Shown here piece after piece: positions 28,054-35,458 of a stretch of DNA of 64,000 nucleotides (its first letter is position 1; every line of letters begins with the position of its first letter). The stretch spans positions 1 through 64,000 of the forward strand of contig CAKTEF010000003.1 in assembly GCA_934547065.1 (NCBI GenBank), written 5' to 3'. This stretch comes from an uncultured Faecalibacterium sp. GTDB lineage: Bacteria > Bacillota > Clostridia > Oscillospirales > Ruminococcaceae. The notes under the pieces are model-generated. The model did no database searches. It was given only the letters and a program-made list of their open reading frames with translations, and was not told the origin of the DNA. A program made the translations under genes and the position numbers.

Positions 28054-28399
28054 GGAAAACGAGATAGACCGTAAGCCGGGTTCTGTATTAAACGACGATC
28101 TGTCTCGACCTGCCATTGCTGACAGGCTCATGCCACCATCGGGACACGCGAGCAGCGCTATCCGTCCCATTCAGGTGTTGCTTCCGGTAGGGTTTACAAA
28201 GCCGCATGGTCACCCATGCGCTGGTGAGCTCTTACCTCGCCCTTTCATCCTTACCGCATTGCTGCGGCGGTTTCCTTTCTGTTGCACTTTCCCTGAGGTC
28301 ACCCTCGGCTGCCGTTAGCAGTTACCGTGCTCTGTGAGGCCCGGACTTTCCTCAGGGCGGTCAAAGCCGCCCCGCCGCCGTATGTTCCACTCGTTTTCC
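28054..28399 (-). ncRNA. rnpB: RNase P RNA, class A
   Basis: The catalytic RNA of RNase P, which trims the 5' ends of tRNA precursors. On the minus strand the universal 5' signature GAGGAAAGTCCGGGC and the 3' signature ACAGAACCCGGCTTA are both present, with GAGGTAAGAGCTCACC-type conserved core between them. The ends are set by the P1 helix: GGAAAACGAG at the 5' end (28399-28390) pairs with CTCGTTTTCC at the 3' end (28063-28054). The length of about 346 bases fits class A. It has its own promoter and terminator. Confidence 0.96.
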
Positions 28400-28406
28400 G
28401 TTCCTC

Positions 28407-28435
28407 ATGATACCATAAAAAAACAAGAATTGCAA
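28407..28435 (-). promoter_or_regulatory. Promoter of rnpB, sharing its -35 with the divergent promoter
   Basis: On the minus strand TTGCAA (28435-28430), a 17-base spacer and TATCAT (28412-28407) place the start close to the 5' end of rnpB. TTGCAA is a palindrome and also serves the plus-strand promoter. Confidence 0.85.
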
Positions 28436-28458
28436 GCAGCAGTGTTCTTTGGTATAAT
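28430..28458 (+). promoter_or_regulatory. Promoter of the RluA-family gene, sharing its -35 with rnpB
   Basis: TTGCAA (28430-28435), a 17-base spacer and TATAAT (28453-28458). The -35 is the same six bases used by rnpB on the other strand. Confidence 0.85.
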
Positions 28459-28498
28459 AAAACTATATGTGGCGTGAAATTTTCGGGGAGGGACGAAC

Positions 28499-29419
28499 AT
28501 GCGGCTGGTCTTTTTGGTCCCGCCTGAGGCTGATGGGATGCTGCTGCGCAACTTTCTGCGCCGGTGTGCCGTATCCACGGAGCTGGCCCGTGCGGTCAAG
28601 TTCCACGGCAGCGGTTTTTTTGCGGATGGCGTGCCCATCCTGGCCAACCGCCCGGTGGCGGCGGGGCAGAAGATCGCGTTTGAACTGCCTGCCGATGGTG
28701 CAGGCGTGGAGCCGCAACCGGAGATCCCGGTCCGTGCGGTCTACGAGGATGCCTTTGCCGTTGTGCTGGAAAAGCCGCCCCACCTGGCCGTACACCCGAC
28801 GCTGAACTACCCGCTGGGCACACTGGCCAACGGCTATGCAGCCTGGCGGCAGGCACAGGGGGAAAGCCCGGTGTTCCGCCCGGTGAACCGGATCGACAAG
28901 GATACCAGCGGGCTGGTGCTGGCCGCAAAGAACAGCTATGCCGCCCCGCTTCTGGCCCGGCAGGTGGAAAAGCTCTACTATGCCGTTGTGGAAGGGGAGC
29001 TGCCCCTGGGCCCCGGCGTGGTGGATGCCCCCATCGGCTGCCAGCCCGGCAGCATCATCGGCCGCTGTGTGACCCCGGACGGCAAGCCCAGCCGCACCGA
29101 ATATACCATATTAAAAGCAGAAAACGGCCTGAGCCTGGCGGCCTGCGTCCCGGTCACGGGCCGAACCCACCAGATCCGGGTGCATTTTGCATCCATCGGC
29201 CACCCGCTGGCCGGGGATGACCTGTACGGCGGAAGCCGGGAGCGGATCGGCCGTCAGGCGCTGCACTGCGCCCGGCAGACATTCCGGGTGCCGGAAGCTG
29301 TCTGCACCCCGGAGGGCCTGTGCATCACTGCGCCGGTAACGGAGCAGACGGCCCGGTGCGTTACCGTGGAAAGCCCGCTGCCGCCGGATATGCAGGCCTT
29401 GTTTCGGTCCAAAACGTGA
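28499..29419 (+). CDS. RluA-family pseudouridine synthase
   Basis: The enzyme isomerises uridine to pseudouridine in rRNA or tRNA. The catalytic Asp133 lies in NRIDKDTSGLVLAA, the RluA form of the HRLDxxTSG motif, and TGRTHQIRVHFASIGHPLAGDDLYG is the second family block. The 306-residue protein has a short N-terminal region resembling an S4-like fold. GGGGAGGG precedes ATG 28499. Which RNA and position it modifies cannot be read from the sequence; RluD-like enzymes of this size exist in several copies in Firmicutes. Confidence 0.92.
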   Translation: MRLVFLVPPEADGMLLRNFLRRCAVSTELARAVKFHGSGFFADGVPILANRPVAAGQKIAFELPADGAGVEPQPEIPVRAVYEDAFAVVLEKPPHLAVHPTLNYPLGTLANGYAAWRQAQGESPVFRPVNRIDKDTSGLVLAAKNSYAAPLLARQVEKLYYAVVEGELPLGPGVVDAPIGCQPGSIIGRCVTPDGKPSRTEYTILKAENGLSLAACVPVTGRTHQIRVHFASIGHPLAGDDLYGGSRERIGRQALHCARQTFRVPEAVCTPEGLCITAPVTEQTARCVTVESPLPPDMQALFRSKT

Positions 29420-29469
29420 AAACGATGTGAAAACTCCGTGAAAGCTCTGCCCAAATTTTGTGTCAATGC

Positions 29470-29497
29470 TTGTTTCGGCACGGACAGGGTGTATAAT
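29470..29497 (+). promoter_or_regulatory. Promoter of the M23 endopeptidase-deoD unit
   Basis: TTGTTT (29470-29475), a 16-base spacer and TATAAT (29492-29497), about 50 bases ahead of the start codon. Confidence 0.6.
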
Positions 29498-29549
29498 TGA
29501 AATGAATTTGTAACTTTCGACCCAAACCGTCAGGAAGGAGCAACCCCTT

Positions 29550-31448
29550 TTGATCGAAGAAAAAACAAAAGAACCGCAGCAAACCGCTCCTGCGGCCCCG
29601 GAAACACCCAGCCGGAAACAGCGGCTGCGCAGCTTCTGGGCAAGGATCCAGTGTTCCGGATTGCTGCGGCGGCATCGGTTCCGCCGCAAAACGCAGCGCC
29701 ACCTCAACCGGGTATCGCAGCGGCTGAGAGCCAGCTCTGCCGTGCTTGCCGTGGGCCAGCTGCTGTATGCGCTGGGCTTTTCGGCCGAGTACGCTGTGGT
29801 GCGCACCGGACGCGGCATTGCCGCCGTGGCGCGCAGGCTGGCGCATTGGTGCCGCAGCGGCCTGAACGAACTGGCCGTGATCGCATTCCCCGGTGCGTCG
29901 CAGATGTTCAAAGATCTGCTGTCACCGTTTTATCTCTTTTTCCGCGGGCTTGGCCTTGCGGTGATCCATGCAAATCATGTCCGCCGCGAAAAAGGCTTTG
30001 GAGCTGCCGTCAAGGCGGCGGGCCATTACATTGCCGACGGCCTGAAGCGCAACCGGGCCCGCCTGCCCCGGATGATCATGTATCTGCTGCCGCTGGGGAT
30101 GCTGGCTGTTTTTGTCAGCGTGCTGGATACCACCCTGGCCCAGCCCTATGCATTGGCCGTGCAGGTCAACGGCGAGACGGTCGGTTATGTGTCCAATGAA
30201 GATGTGTTCAACCTTGCCAAAGAGGATGTGATGCAGCGCATCAGCTACGCCGGTTCGGACAAGACCGAGCTGACCATCGAGCCGACCTATACCATCTCGG
30301 TGACACACCATGTGATGAACGAGAGCGAGACGGCCGACGCGATCCTGCAGAGCGCCAGCGACCAGATCGGCGAGGGCACGGCCCTTTACCTGGATGGTGA
30401 ACTGACCGCTGTGTGTACAGACGGAAACGTGCTGCGCCGCTATCTGGACAGCCTGCTGGCCCCCTATGAGGACCAGATCGACGAAAATACCACGGTTGGC
30501 TTTAATAAGCAGGTCACACTGGAAGACGGCATCTACTTCAACGACAGCTTTGAGGAGGACAATGCCATTGAATCCATGCTGACCGGAGTTCAGCAGCAGC
30601 AAAAGATCTATACGGTCAAAGCAGGCGATACCCTGTGGGCGATCGCTCAGAAAAACGACCTGACATTCCGCGAACTCTGTGCCCTGAACACCAATTTCAA
30701 GGGGGCACCGCTGACCGAGGATTCCAACATCCAGGAAGGGGACAGCCTGATCGTGACCAAGCAGGAGGCCATGCTGGAGGTGCGGATCACCAAGATCGAG
30801 ACGCGGCAGGAGGAGATCCCCTATTCCACGGAGACCACCCAGTCCAATGAGTACACCAAGGGCACCACAAAGACCCTGCAGGAGGGCGAAAACGGCGTGC
30901 GCCGTGTGACGATGCAGAACGTATACGACACCAACGGCGTGCTGCTGGAGCAGACTGTGATCTCCACCGAAGTCCTGAAAGAGCCTGTGGCCAAAAAGGT
31001 GGTGGTGGGCACCAAGAAAATCACCACCGGTACCAAGTACATCACGGGCAGCGGCCAGTTCATCTGGCCGGTCCCGAATTACCGCTATTGCTCGCGCTGG
31101 TACGGCAGCGGCCATAAGGGCGTGGATATCTGTGCCCCGGCCGGTACGCCGATCTATGCATCGGCGGGCGGCACTGTGACCAAGGCCGGTTACAATAAGG
31201 CCGGTGCAGGCACGGGTTACGGCTACTCGGTCATCATCAGCCATTCCGGCGGCTATACCACGGTGTACGCCCACTGTCTGTCGCTGGCGGTCAGCGCGGG
31301 CCAGAGCGTCCGCCAGGGCCAGCTCATCGGCTATGTGGGCAGCACGGGCCGTTCTTCCGGCAACCACTGCCACTTCGAGATCCGCCACAACGGTTCGTAC
31401 ATTGCCCCGCAGAATGTCTTTAATCGCAGAAGCTATCGGTCACAATAA
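29550..31448 (+). CDS. M23 family peptidoglycan endopeptidase with LysM and G5 domains
   Basis: The 632-residue protein has a basic cytoplasmic N terminus, one membrane helix (about 176-195), a LysM peptidoglycan-binding domain (about 351-408, YTVKAGDTLWAIAQK), a G5 domain (about 411-490) and a C-terminal M23 metallopeptidase. The zinc ligands are in GHKGVDI and HCHFEI. It probably cuts peptide cross-bridges at the outer face of the membrane. The start is TTG 29550, with AAGGAG nine bases upstream. deoD follows after 26 bases, so it may share the transcript. Confidence 0.92.
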   Translation: MIEEKTKEPQQTAPAAPETPSRKQRLRSFWARIQCSGLLRRHRFRRKTQRHLNRVSQRLRASSAVLAVGQLLYALGFSAEYAVVRTGRGIAAVARRLAHWCRSGLNELAVIAFPGASQMFKDLLSPFYLFFRGLGLAVIHANHVRREKGFGAAVKAAGHYIADGLKRNRARLPRMIMYLLPLGMLAVFVSVLDTTLAQPYALAVQVNGETVGYVSNEDVFNLAKEDVMQRISYAGSDKTELTIEPTYTISVTHHVMNESETADAILQSASDQIGEGTALYLDGELTAVCTDGNVLRRYLDSLLAPYEDQIDENTTVGFNKQVTLEDGIYFNDSFEEDNAIESMLTGVQQQQKIYTVKAGDTLWAIAQKNDLTFRELCALNTNFKGAPLTEDSNIQEGDSLIVTKQEAMLEVRITKIETRQEEIPYSTETTQSNEYTKGTTKTLQEGENGVRRVTMQNVYDTNGVLLEQTVISTEVLKEPVAKKVVVGTKKITTGTKYITGSGQFIWPVPNYRYCSRWYGSGHKGVDICAPAGTPIYASAGGTVTKAGYNKAGAGTGYGYSVIISHSGGYTTVYAHCLSLAVSAGQSVRQGQLIGYVGSTGRSSGNHCHFEIRHNGSYIAPQNVFNRRSYRSQ

Positions 31449-31474
31449 ACCACAGAAAAAAGGAGCGTATTATT

Positions 31475-32194
31475 ATGGCAACTCCCCACATCAGCGCTGA
31501 AAAAGGCGATTTCGCAAAAACCGTTCTGATGCCCGGCGACCCGCTGCGGGCCAAGTTCATTGCGGACACGTTTTTGCAGGATGTCCGTCAGGTCACGGGG
31601 GTCCGCGGGATGCTGGGCTTTACCGGCACCTACCAGGGCCGCCCCATCAGCGTGATGGGCAGCGGCATGGGCATGCCCTCCATCGGCATCTATTCCTACG
31701 AGCTGTTCAAGTTCTATGATGTGGAGAACATCATCCGCATCGGCTCCGCCGGCAGCTACACCGACAAGGCAAAGCTCTTTGATGTGGTGCTGGCCACCGG
31801 TGCCGTGAGCGAGAGCAATTATGCCCGTGTCCAGAGCGGCTTTGAGGGCGACATCGCCCTGCCCAGCCAGAGCCTGAACGAAAAGCTGCGCGTCTCGGCG
31901 GCCAAGCAGGGCATCCCCCTGATCGAGGGCAACATCCACTCCTCGGATGTGTTCTACCGCCAGCCTTCCGACGCAAAGCCCACTTACTGGGAAACACTGC
32001 GGGACGAGCGCGGATGCCTGTGTGTGGAGATGGAGAGCTTTGCCCTGTTTGCCAATGCAAAAGTCCTGGGCAAGAACGCCGCCTGCGTGCTGACCATCTC
32101 CGACAGCTTTGTTTCCCCGGAGATCACCACCGCAGAGCAGCGCCAGAACAGCTTTACGAACATGATGAAAGTGGCGCTGGGCGCAGAGTACTGA
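31475..32194 (+). CDS. deoD: Purine-nucleoside phosphorylase, DeoD type
   Basis: DeoD splits purine (deoxy)nucleosides with phosphate into base and ribose 1-phosphate. The family blocks TPHISAEKGDFAKTVLMPGDPLRAK, GSGMGMPSIGIYSYEL, RIGSAGSY and VEMESFAL are complete, and the catalytic Asp is in TISDSFV. 239 residues is the usual length for the hexameric form. It passes ribose 1-phosphate to DeoB. A near-perfect terminator follows immediately. Confidence 0.97.
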   Translation: MATPHISAEKGDFAKTVLMPGDPLRAKFIADTFLQDVRQVTGVRGMLGFTGTYQGRPISVMGSGMGMPSIGIYSYELFKFYDVENIIRIGSAGSYTDKAKLFDVVLATGAVSESNYARVQSGFEGDIALPSQSLNEKLRVSAAKQGIPLIEGNIHSSDVFYRQPSDAKPTYWETLRDERGCLCVEMESFALFANAKVLGKNAACVLTISDSFVSPEITTAEQRQNSFTNMMKVALGAEY

Positions 32195-32205
32195 TTTGCA
32201 TTCAC

Positions 32206-32241
32206 AAAAAGGGTTGTTGTCACACGACAACAACCCTTTTA
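32206..32241. terminator. Bidirectional terminator after deoD and the toxin gene
   Basis: A perfect 15-bp stem (AAAAGGGTTGTTGTC at 32207-32221 with 32226-32240) with an ACAC loop, A-rich before and T-rich after. It serves deoD on the plus strand and the toxin-antitoxin unit on the minus strand. Confidence 0.92.
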
Positions 32242-32245
32242 TGTT

Positions 32246-32509
32246 TTAAGTGTCACTATAATGACCGAAACAGGATGCGATAATGATATTGCCGTCCTGC
32301 TCTTTATAAACAATGCGGTGCGTATCGTTGATGCGGCGGCTCCACCATCCACTCAAATCACCTTTTAAGGGTTTGGGTTTTCCAATGCCCTCGTAGGAGT
32401 TCCGCTGAATGTCTTTCAGGAGCGTGTTGATCCGCTTCAGCAGCTTTTTGTCCTGCGTCTGCCAAAGACAATAATCATTCTATGCATTTTCTTTCTAAAC
32501 TAAATTCAT
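32246..32509 (-). pseudogene. YoeB-type mRNA interferase toxin gene with two in-frame TAG codons
   Basis: Translation of the minus strand from ATG 32509 gives an 87-codon frame starting MNLV*KENA*NDYCLWQ and ending IIIASCFGHYSDT. It lines up without gaps with YoeB, whose N terminus reads MKLIWSEESWDDYLYWQ. The two stops at codons 5 and 10 (both TAG) sit exactly where YoeB has Trp. Everything after codon 10 is intact, including Glu40, the WWSRRI block and the C-terminal His-Tyr, which correspond to the YoeB catalytic residues. The ATG directly abuts the antitoxin stop codon. The simplest reading is a toxin silenced by nonsense mutation; amber read-through is an alternative. Confidence 0.85.
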
Positions 32510-32776
32510 TTAATCTGCCTCCATAAGTTCGTGCTCAGTGAGCGGGATTTTACCTGTATCGATGTCATTGGTGATCTGGCGGAGATGATTGATGTTGCTT
32601 TCCGAGTAGAACGGATCGGCGGAAACCTCAAAGGGAATGCGGTGCTCCCGGGAAACTTTTTTGGCGAAAATCGTGAATGCCGTTGTCATAGAAAGTCCCA
32701 TCTCGGCGCAAACTTCTTCCATGCTGCGTTTCAGGGCTGGGTCCATCCGGAAGTTCACATTGACTGCATTTGCCAT
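32510..32776 (-). CDS. RelB/DinJ-family antitoxin
   Basis: The 88-residue protein starts at ATG 32776, with GGAGGTG about 8 bases upstream; a longer upstream extension of the frame lacks a ribosome binding site. The N terminus (VNVNFRMDPALKRSMEEVCAEMGLSMTTAFTIFAKKV) is the ribbon-helix-helix DNA-binding and dimerisation domain of DinJ/RelB antitoxins, and the C-terminal part would wrap the toxin. It directly precedes the YoeB-like gene, the normal order. Base composition is AT-richer than in the neighbouring genes, suggesting transfer. Confidence 0.9.
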   Translation of the reverse strand: MANAVNVNFRMDPALKRSMEEVCAEMGLSMTTAFTIFAKKVSREHRIPFEVSADPFYSESNINHLRQITNDIDTGKIPLTEHELMEAD

Positions 32777-32806
32777 TCTAATACACCTCCTTCTTGATTC
32801 TATTCT

Positions 32807-32835
32807 ATTATATGCATCTGTAATGAAAAATGCAA
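32807..32835 (-). promoter_or_regulatory. Promoter of the antitoxin-toxin unit
   Basis: On the minus strand TTGCAT (32835-32830), a 17-base spacer and TATAAT (32812-32807). Confidence 0.85.
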
Positions 32836-32849
32836 GAACTTTCATTACA
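32819..32849. promoter_or_regulatory. Inverted repeat over the toxin-antitoxin promoter, probable antitoxin operator
   Basis: TGTAATGAAA (32819-32828) and TTTCATTACA (32840-32849) are perfect 10-bp arms separated by 11 bases, about two helical turns between centres. The spacer contains the -35 element, as expected for autoregulation by a ribbon-helix-helix antitoxin. Confidence 0.7.
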
Positions 32850-32874
32850 CAATAAATGAACAACGAGAAATCTC

Positions 32875-32903
32875 TTGAAGAATTTGAGAACACGCCGTAT
32901 AAT
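32875..32903 (+). promoter_or_regulatory. Promoter of the GNAT gene
   Basis: TTGAAG (32875-32880), a 17-base spacer and TATAAT (32898-32903), divergent from the antitoxin promoter. Confidence 0.8.
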
Positions 32904-32928
32904 TGAAGTGCAAAAGAGGGGATGAAAG

Positions 32929-33372
32929 ATGAACGACTTTCAACCAAATCAGGATATCCGCCTTGTACCTTATTACCCAGCCTATGAAATTGCCCTTCCG
33001 TGGTATCAGGACGCAGAACTGTGCCATCAGGTAGATCATCAGAATCGCATTTATGACCTGTCTATCCTGAAAAATATGTACCAGTATCTGGATCGTCATG
33101 GTGATTTGTTCTACATTGAATATAAGGGCATTCTGTGCGGAGATGTATGCTTGCAGACAAGCGGAGAAATTTCGATTGTGGTCTGCAAAGAGTATCAGAA
33201 TCGGCACATTGGGAGAACAGTGATTGGAAAGATTCTTGCACTGGCAAAAGAGAAGAAGTATCCGCGATGCTATGCGGAAATTTATTCTTTCAACAAGCAG
33301 TCCCGCAAAATGTTTGAAAGGATAGGATTTGTTCAGAAAGACGCAGAAACGTTTGTTTATACCTTGGAATGA
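32929..33372 (+). CDS. GNAT family N-acetyltransferase
   Basis: This 147-residue protein fits the GNAT fold: a beta strand with ISIVVCKEYQNRHIGRTVI carrying the acetyl-CoA pyrophosphate motif (QNRHIG), then AEIYSFNKQSRKMFERIGF, the classic C-terminal Asn/Phe motif. The acceptor is unknown; RimI/phosphinothricin-type small-molecule or protein acetylation are both possible. GAGGGG precedes ATG 32929. It is AT-richer than the genes on either side, runs divergently from the antitoxin and ends 13 bases before cdd, so cdd may be read from its promoter. Confidence 0.85.
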   Translation: MNDFQPNQDIRLVPYYPAYEIALPWYQDAELCHQVDHQNRIYDLSILKNMYQYLDRHGDLFYIEYKGILCGDVCLQTSGEISIVVCKEYQNRHIGRTVIGKILALAKEKKYPRCYAEIYSFNKQSRKMFERIGFVQKDAETFVYTLE

Positions 33373-33385
33373 AAAGGAGGCCCCT

Positions 33386-33835
33386 ATGACCAATCTGACT
33401 TTAGACGAAAAGAAAGCCCTGATCCGCATGGCGCTGAAGGCCCGCGAGGGAGCCTATGTGCCGTACTCGGATTTTATGGTGGGCGCTGCCCTGCGGGCTG
33501 AGGACGGCCGCATCTTCACCGGCTGCAATGTGGAAAACGCTGCTTTCACCCCCACCAGCTGTGCCGAGCGGACGGCCCTGTTCAAGGCCGTGAGCGAGGG
33601 CGTGACCCGCTTCACCGATATTGCCATCGTGGGTTCCCGCCGCGGCGAGGTGAACAAACAGATCACGTCGCCCTGCGGGGTGTGCCGCCAGGCACTGTTT
33701 GAGTTTGGCGGGCCGGAGCTGAACGTCATCATGGCAAGAAGCCCGGAGGACTTTCTGGAGCGCAGCATGGACGAGCTGCTGCCGTTCGGCTTTGGTCCCT
33801 CCAATGTGGCGGGCAACAAGGCCGTGGAGGAATAA
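33386..33835 (+). CDS. cdd: Cytidine deaminase
   Basis: Cdd converts cytidine and deoxycytidine to (deoxy)uridine. The zinc ligands are Cys59 in the CAE motif, with catalytic Glu61, and Cys97 and Cys100 in PCGVC. The 149-residue size is that of the homotetrameric form. AAGGAGG (33374-33380) sets the start at ATG 33386. Together with the importer and pdp downstream it would channel cytidine to uracil and ribose 1-phosphate. Confidence 0.96.
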   Translation: MTNLTLDEKKALIRMALKAREGAYVPYSDFMVGAALRAEDGRIFTGCNVENAAFTPTSCAERTALFKAVSEGVTRFTDIAIVGSRRGEVNKQITSPCGVCRQALFEFGGPELNVIMARSPEDFLERSMDELLPFGFGPSNVAGNKAVEE

Positions 33836-33935
33836 TGGCTCCGGAAGCAGGAAAACGCGCGAAATTGGCTGAAAAGGTGCGACTTTTACGCGAATTTTAC
33901 AAAAAATCTGTAAAGATTTTGTAATCGGAAAGTTC

Positions 33936-33964
33936 TTGCATTCCTCACAGATCCCGGCTATACT
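33936..33964 (+). promoter_or_regulatory. Promoter of the nucleoside-binding lipoprotein gene
   Basis: TTGCAT (33936-33941), a 17-base spacer and TATACT (33959-33964). Confidence 0.85.
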
Positions 33965-33974
33965 TGGGTCAGTA

Positions 33975-33994
33975 AATGTGCAAGTGCGCACATT
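33975..33994. promoter_or_regulatory. Inverted repeat just after the transcription start, possible operator
   Basis: AATGTGC (33975-33981) and GCACATT (33988-33994) form a perfect dyad with a 6-base spacer. It begins a few bases after the expected start, where a repressor would block elongation. Confidence 0.45.
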
Positions 33995-34044
33995 CCATCA
34001 AAAAAACGTAAGTTTTTTGAATGTACAAAAAGGAGAGTTTTCTT

Positions 34045-35220
34045 ATGATGATTTCTCGTCGTAACTTCCTGGCTGTGGCTGGTGCCGCTGCCGCTGCTGC
34101 CGCTTTGACCGCCTGTGGTGGTTCTTCCTCTTCCACCAGCACCGCTTCTTCCGCTGCTGCTTCTTCCGCAGCATCTGCTGGCTCTGAGGCTGCTGGTAAG
34201 ATCACGAAGGTCGCTCTGACCTGCGATACCGGCACGATCGATGACGAGAGCTTTAACCAGGCTTGCTGGACTGCTGTTTCCGGCTACATGGGCGATGACT
34301 GCCAGTACTACATCCCCGAAGCAGATGCTTCCGATGAGGACCGTGAGACCATGATCCGCCAGGCTGTCAACGACGGCGCTGAGGTCATCGTCTGCGTCGG
34401 CTACCTGTACGGCGCTTCTCTGGCATGGGCTGCTGAGCAGTATCCCGATGTCAAGTTCATCGCGATTGATGTCACCCAGGGCGACATCGGCACCGATGCC
34501 ATCCCCGCAAACTGCTACTGCATCACCTTCAAGGAGGAGCAGGCAGGCTATCTGGCAGGCTATGCCATCACCAAGGACGGCAAGACCAAGCTGGGCTTCC
34601 TGGGCGGCATGGCAGTTCCCGCTGTCATCCGTTACGGCTATGGCTTCGTGCAGGGCGCTGACGCTGCCGCACAGGAGCTGGGCCAGAACATCGAGATCAA
34701 CTACTTCTACGGCGGCCAGTTCTACGGCGACGCAAACATCACCTCCCGTATGGAGGGCTGGTACTCCAACGGTACGCAGGTCGTCTTCGCCTGCGGCGGC
34801 GGCATCTACACCTCTGCGGTTGAGGCTGCTCTGAAGAATAACGGCTATGTCATCGGCGTTGACGTTGACCAGAACTACATCGGTGCAAACGGTGTGGCTG
34901 ACGGCACCTACGCTTACAACCCGTTCATCACCTCTGCCATGAAGGGTCTGTCTGAGGCTGTTTCCACCGCTCTGTCCGACATCGAGGCAGGCAGCTGGAG
35001 CGAGATCGCAGCTTCCAACGGCAACTTCGGCCTGGAGGACGGCGATTACGTCGGCCTGCCCACCGCCGAGGACAGCTGGAACTTCGACACCTTTACCGTT
35101 GACGAGTACAAGGAGCTGAAGCAGAAGATCGCTTCCGGCGAGCTGGTCGTCGATAACAGCTCTGACGATGCGACCAAGCCCACCGTCAGCGAGTTTACCA
35201 ACGTTACTTACATCCAGTAA
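34045..35220 (+). CDS. BMP-family nucleoside-binding lipoprotein of an ABC importer
   Basis: This is the substrate-binding protein of a nucleoside ABC transporter (BmpA/PnrA family). The signal peptide ends in the lipobox LTAC with Cys24, followed by a Ser/Ala linker. The mature part has the family blocks TCDTGTIDDESFNQACW, CVGYLYG, EEQAGYLAGYAI and GVDVDQNYIGANGV. The N terminus has SRRNFL, which resembles a Tat motif. AGGAGAG at 34031-34037 supports ATG 34045. It has its own promoter and a terminator, so it can be made in excess of the membrane parts. Confidence 0.93.
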   Translation: MMISRRNFLAVAGAAAAAAALTACGGSSSSTSTASSAAASSAASAGSEAAGKITKVALTCDTGTIDDESFNQACWTAVSGYMGDDCQYYIPEADASDEDRETMIRQAVNDGAEVIVCVGYLYGASLAWAAEQYPDVKFIAIDVTQGDIGTDAIPANCYCITFKEEQAGYLAGYAITKDGKTKLGFLGGMAVPAVIRYGYGFVQGADAAAQELGQNIEINYFYGGQFYGDANITSRMEGWYSNGTQVVFACGGGIYTSAVEAALKNNGYVIGVDVDQNYIGANGVADGTYAYNPFITSAMKGLSEAVSTALSDIEAGSWSEIAASNGNFGLEDGDYVGLPTAEDSWNFDTFTVDEYKELKQKIASGELVVDNSSDDATKPTVSEFTNVTYIQ

Positions 35221-35239
35221 GCGTTTCTGGATCAGACCG

Positions 35240-35284
35240 CATGGGGCGGGGCACTCCGTAGGGGAGGCTCCGCCCCATTTTTTG
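35240..35284 (+). terminator. Terminator after the binding-protein gene
   Basis: ATGGGGCGGGGC (35241-35252) pairs with GCTCCGCCCCAT (35267-35278), with one G-T pair, followed by a T run. Confidence 0.85.
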
Positions 35285-35346
35285 TTTTTGGCGGCAGCTG
35301 CGATGCCGGAAAATTCAGTCAGATTGCACAAAAGTAACACTTTTAA

Positions 35347-35358
35347 GGAAACGTTTCC
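35347..35358. promoter_or_regulatory. CG-centred palindrome upstream of the nucleoside ABC genes
   Basis: GGAAACGTTTCC is a perfect 12-base palindrome with a central CG, the form of operators bound by LacI/GalR-family regulators, including CcpA-like sites. It lies about 45 bases upstream of a TATAAT at 35401-35406, where it could act on transcription of the ATPase and permease genes. Confidence 0.5.
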
Positions 35359-35400
35359 CCAAAAAATAAAAAAGAAGTGTGCAAAACGGTAAAAATACGG

Positions 35401-35406
35401 TATAAT
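35401..35406 (+). promoter_or_regulatory. -10 element of the nucleoside ABC operon
   Basis: Perfect TATAAT. The -35 region (TGTGCA, 35378-35383) is weak, so activation or basal expression is likely. Confidence 0.5.
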
Positions 35407-35458
35407 GGAATGCAGGATAGAAACAGTGTCAAATGGACACGAAAGGAGAGTGAGCAGA

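Noticed and set aside
27932-28318. A plus-strand frame over the RNase P region
   Set aside because: It overlaps rnpB on the opposite strand, which has both conserved signatures and a P1 helix.
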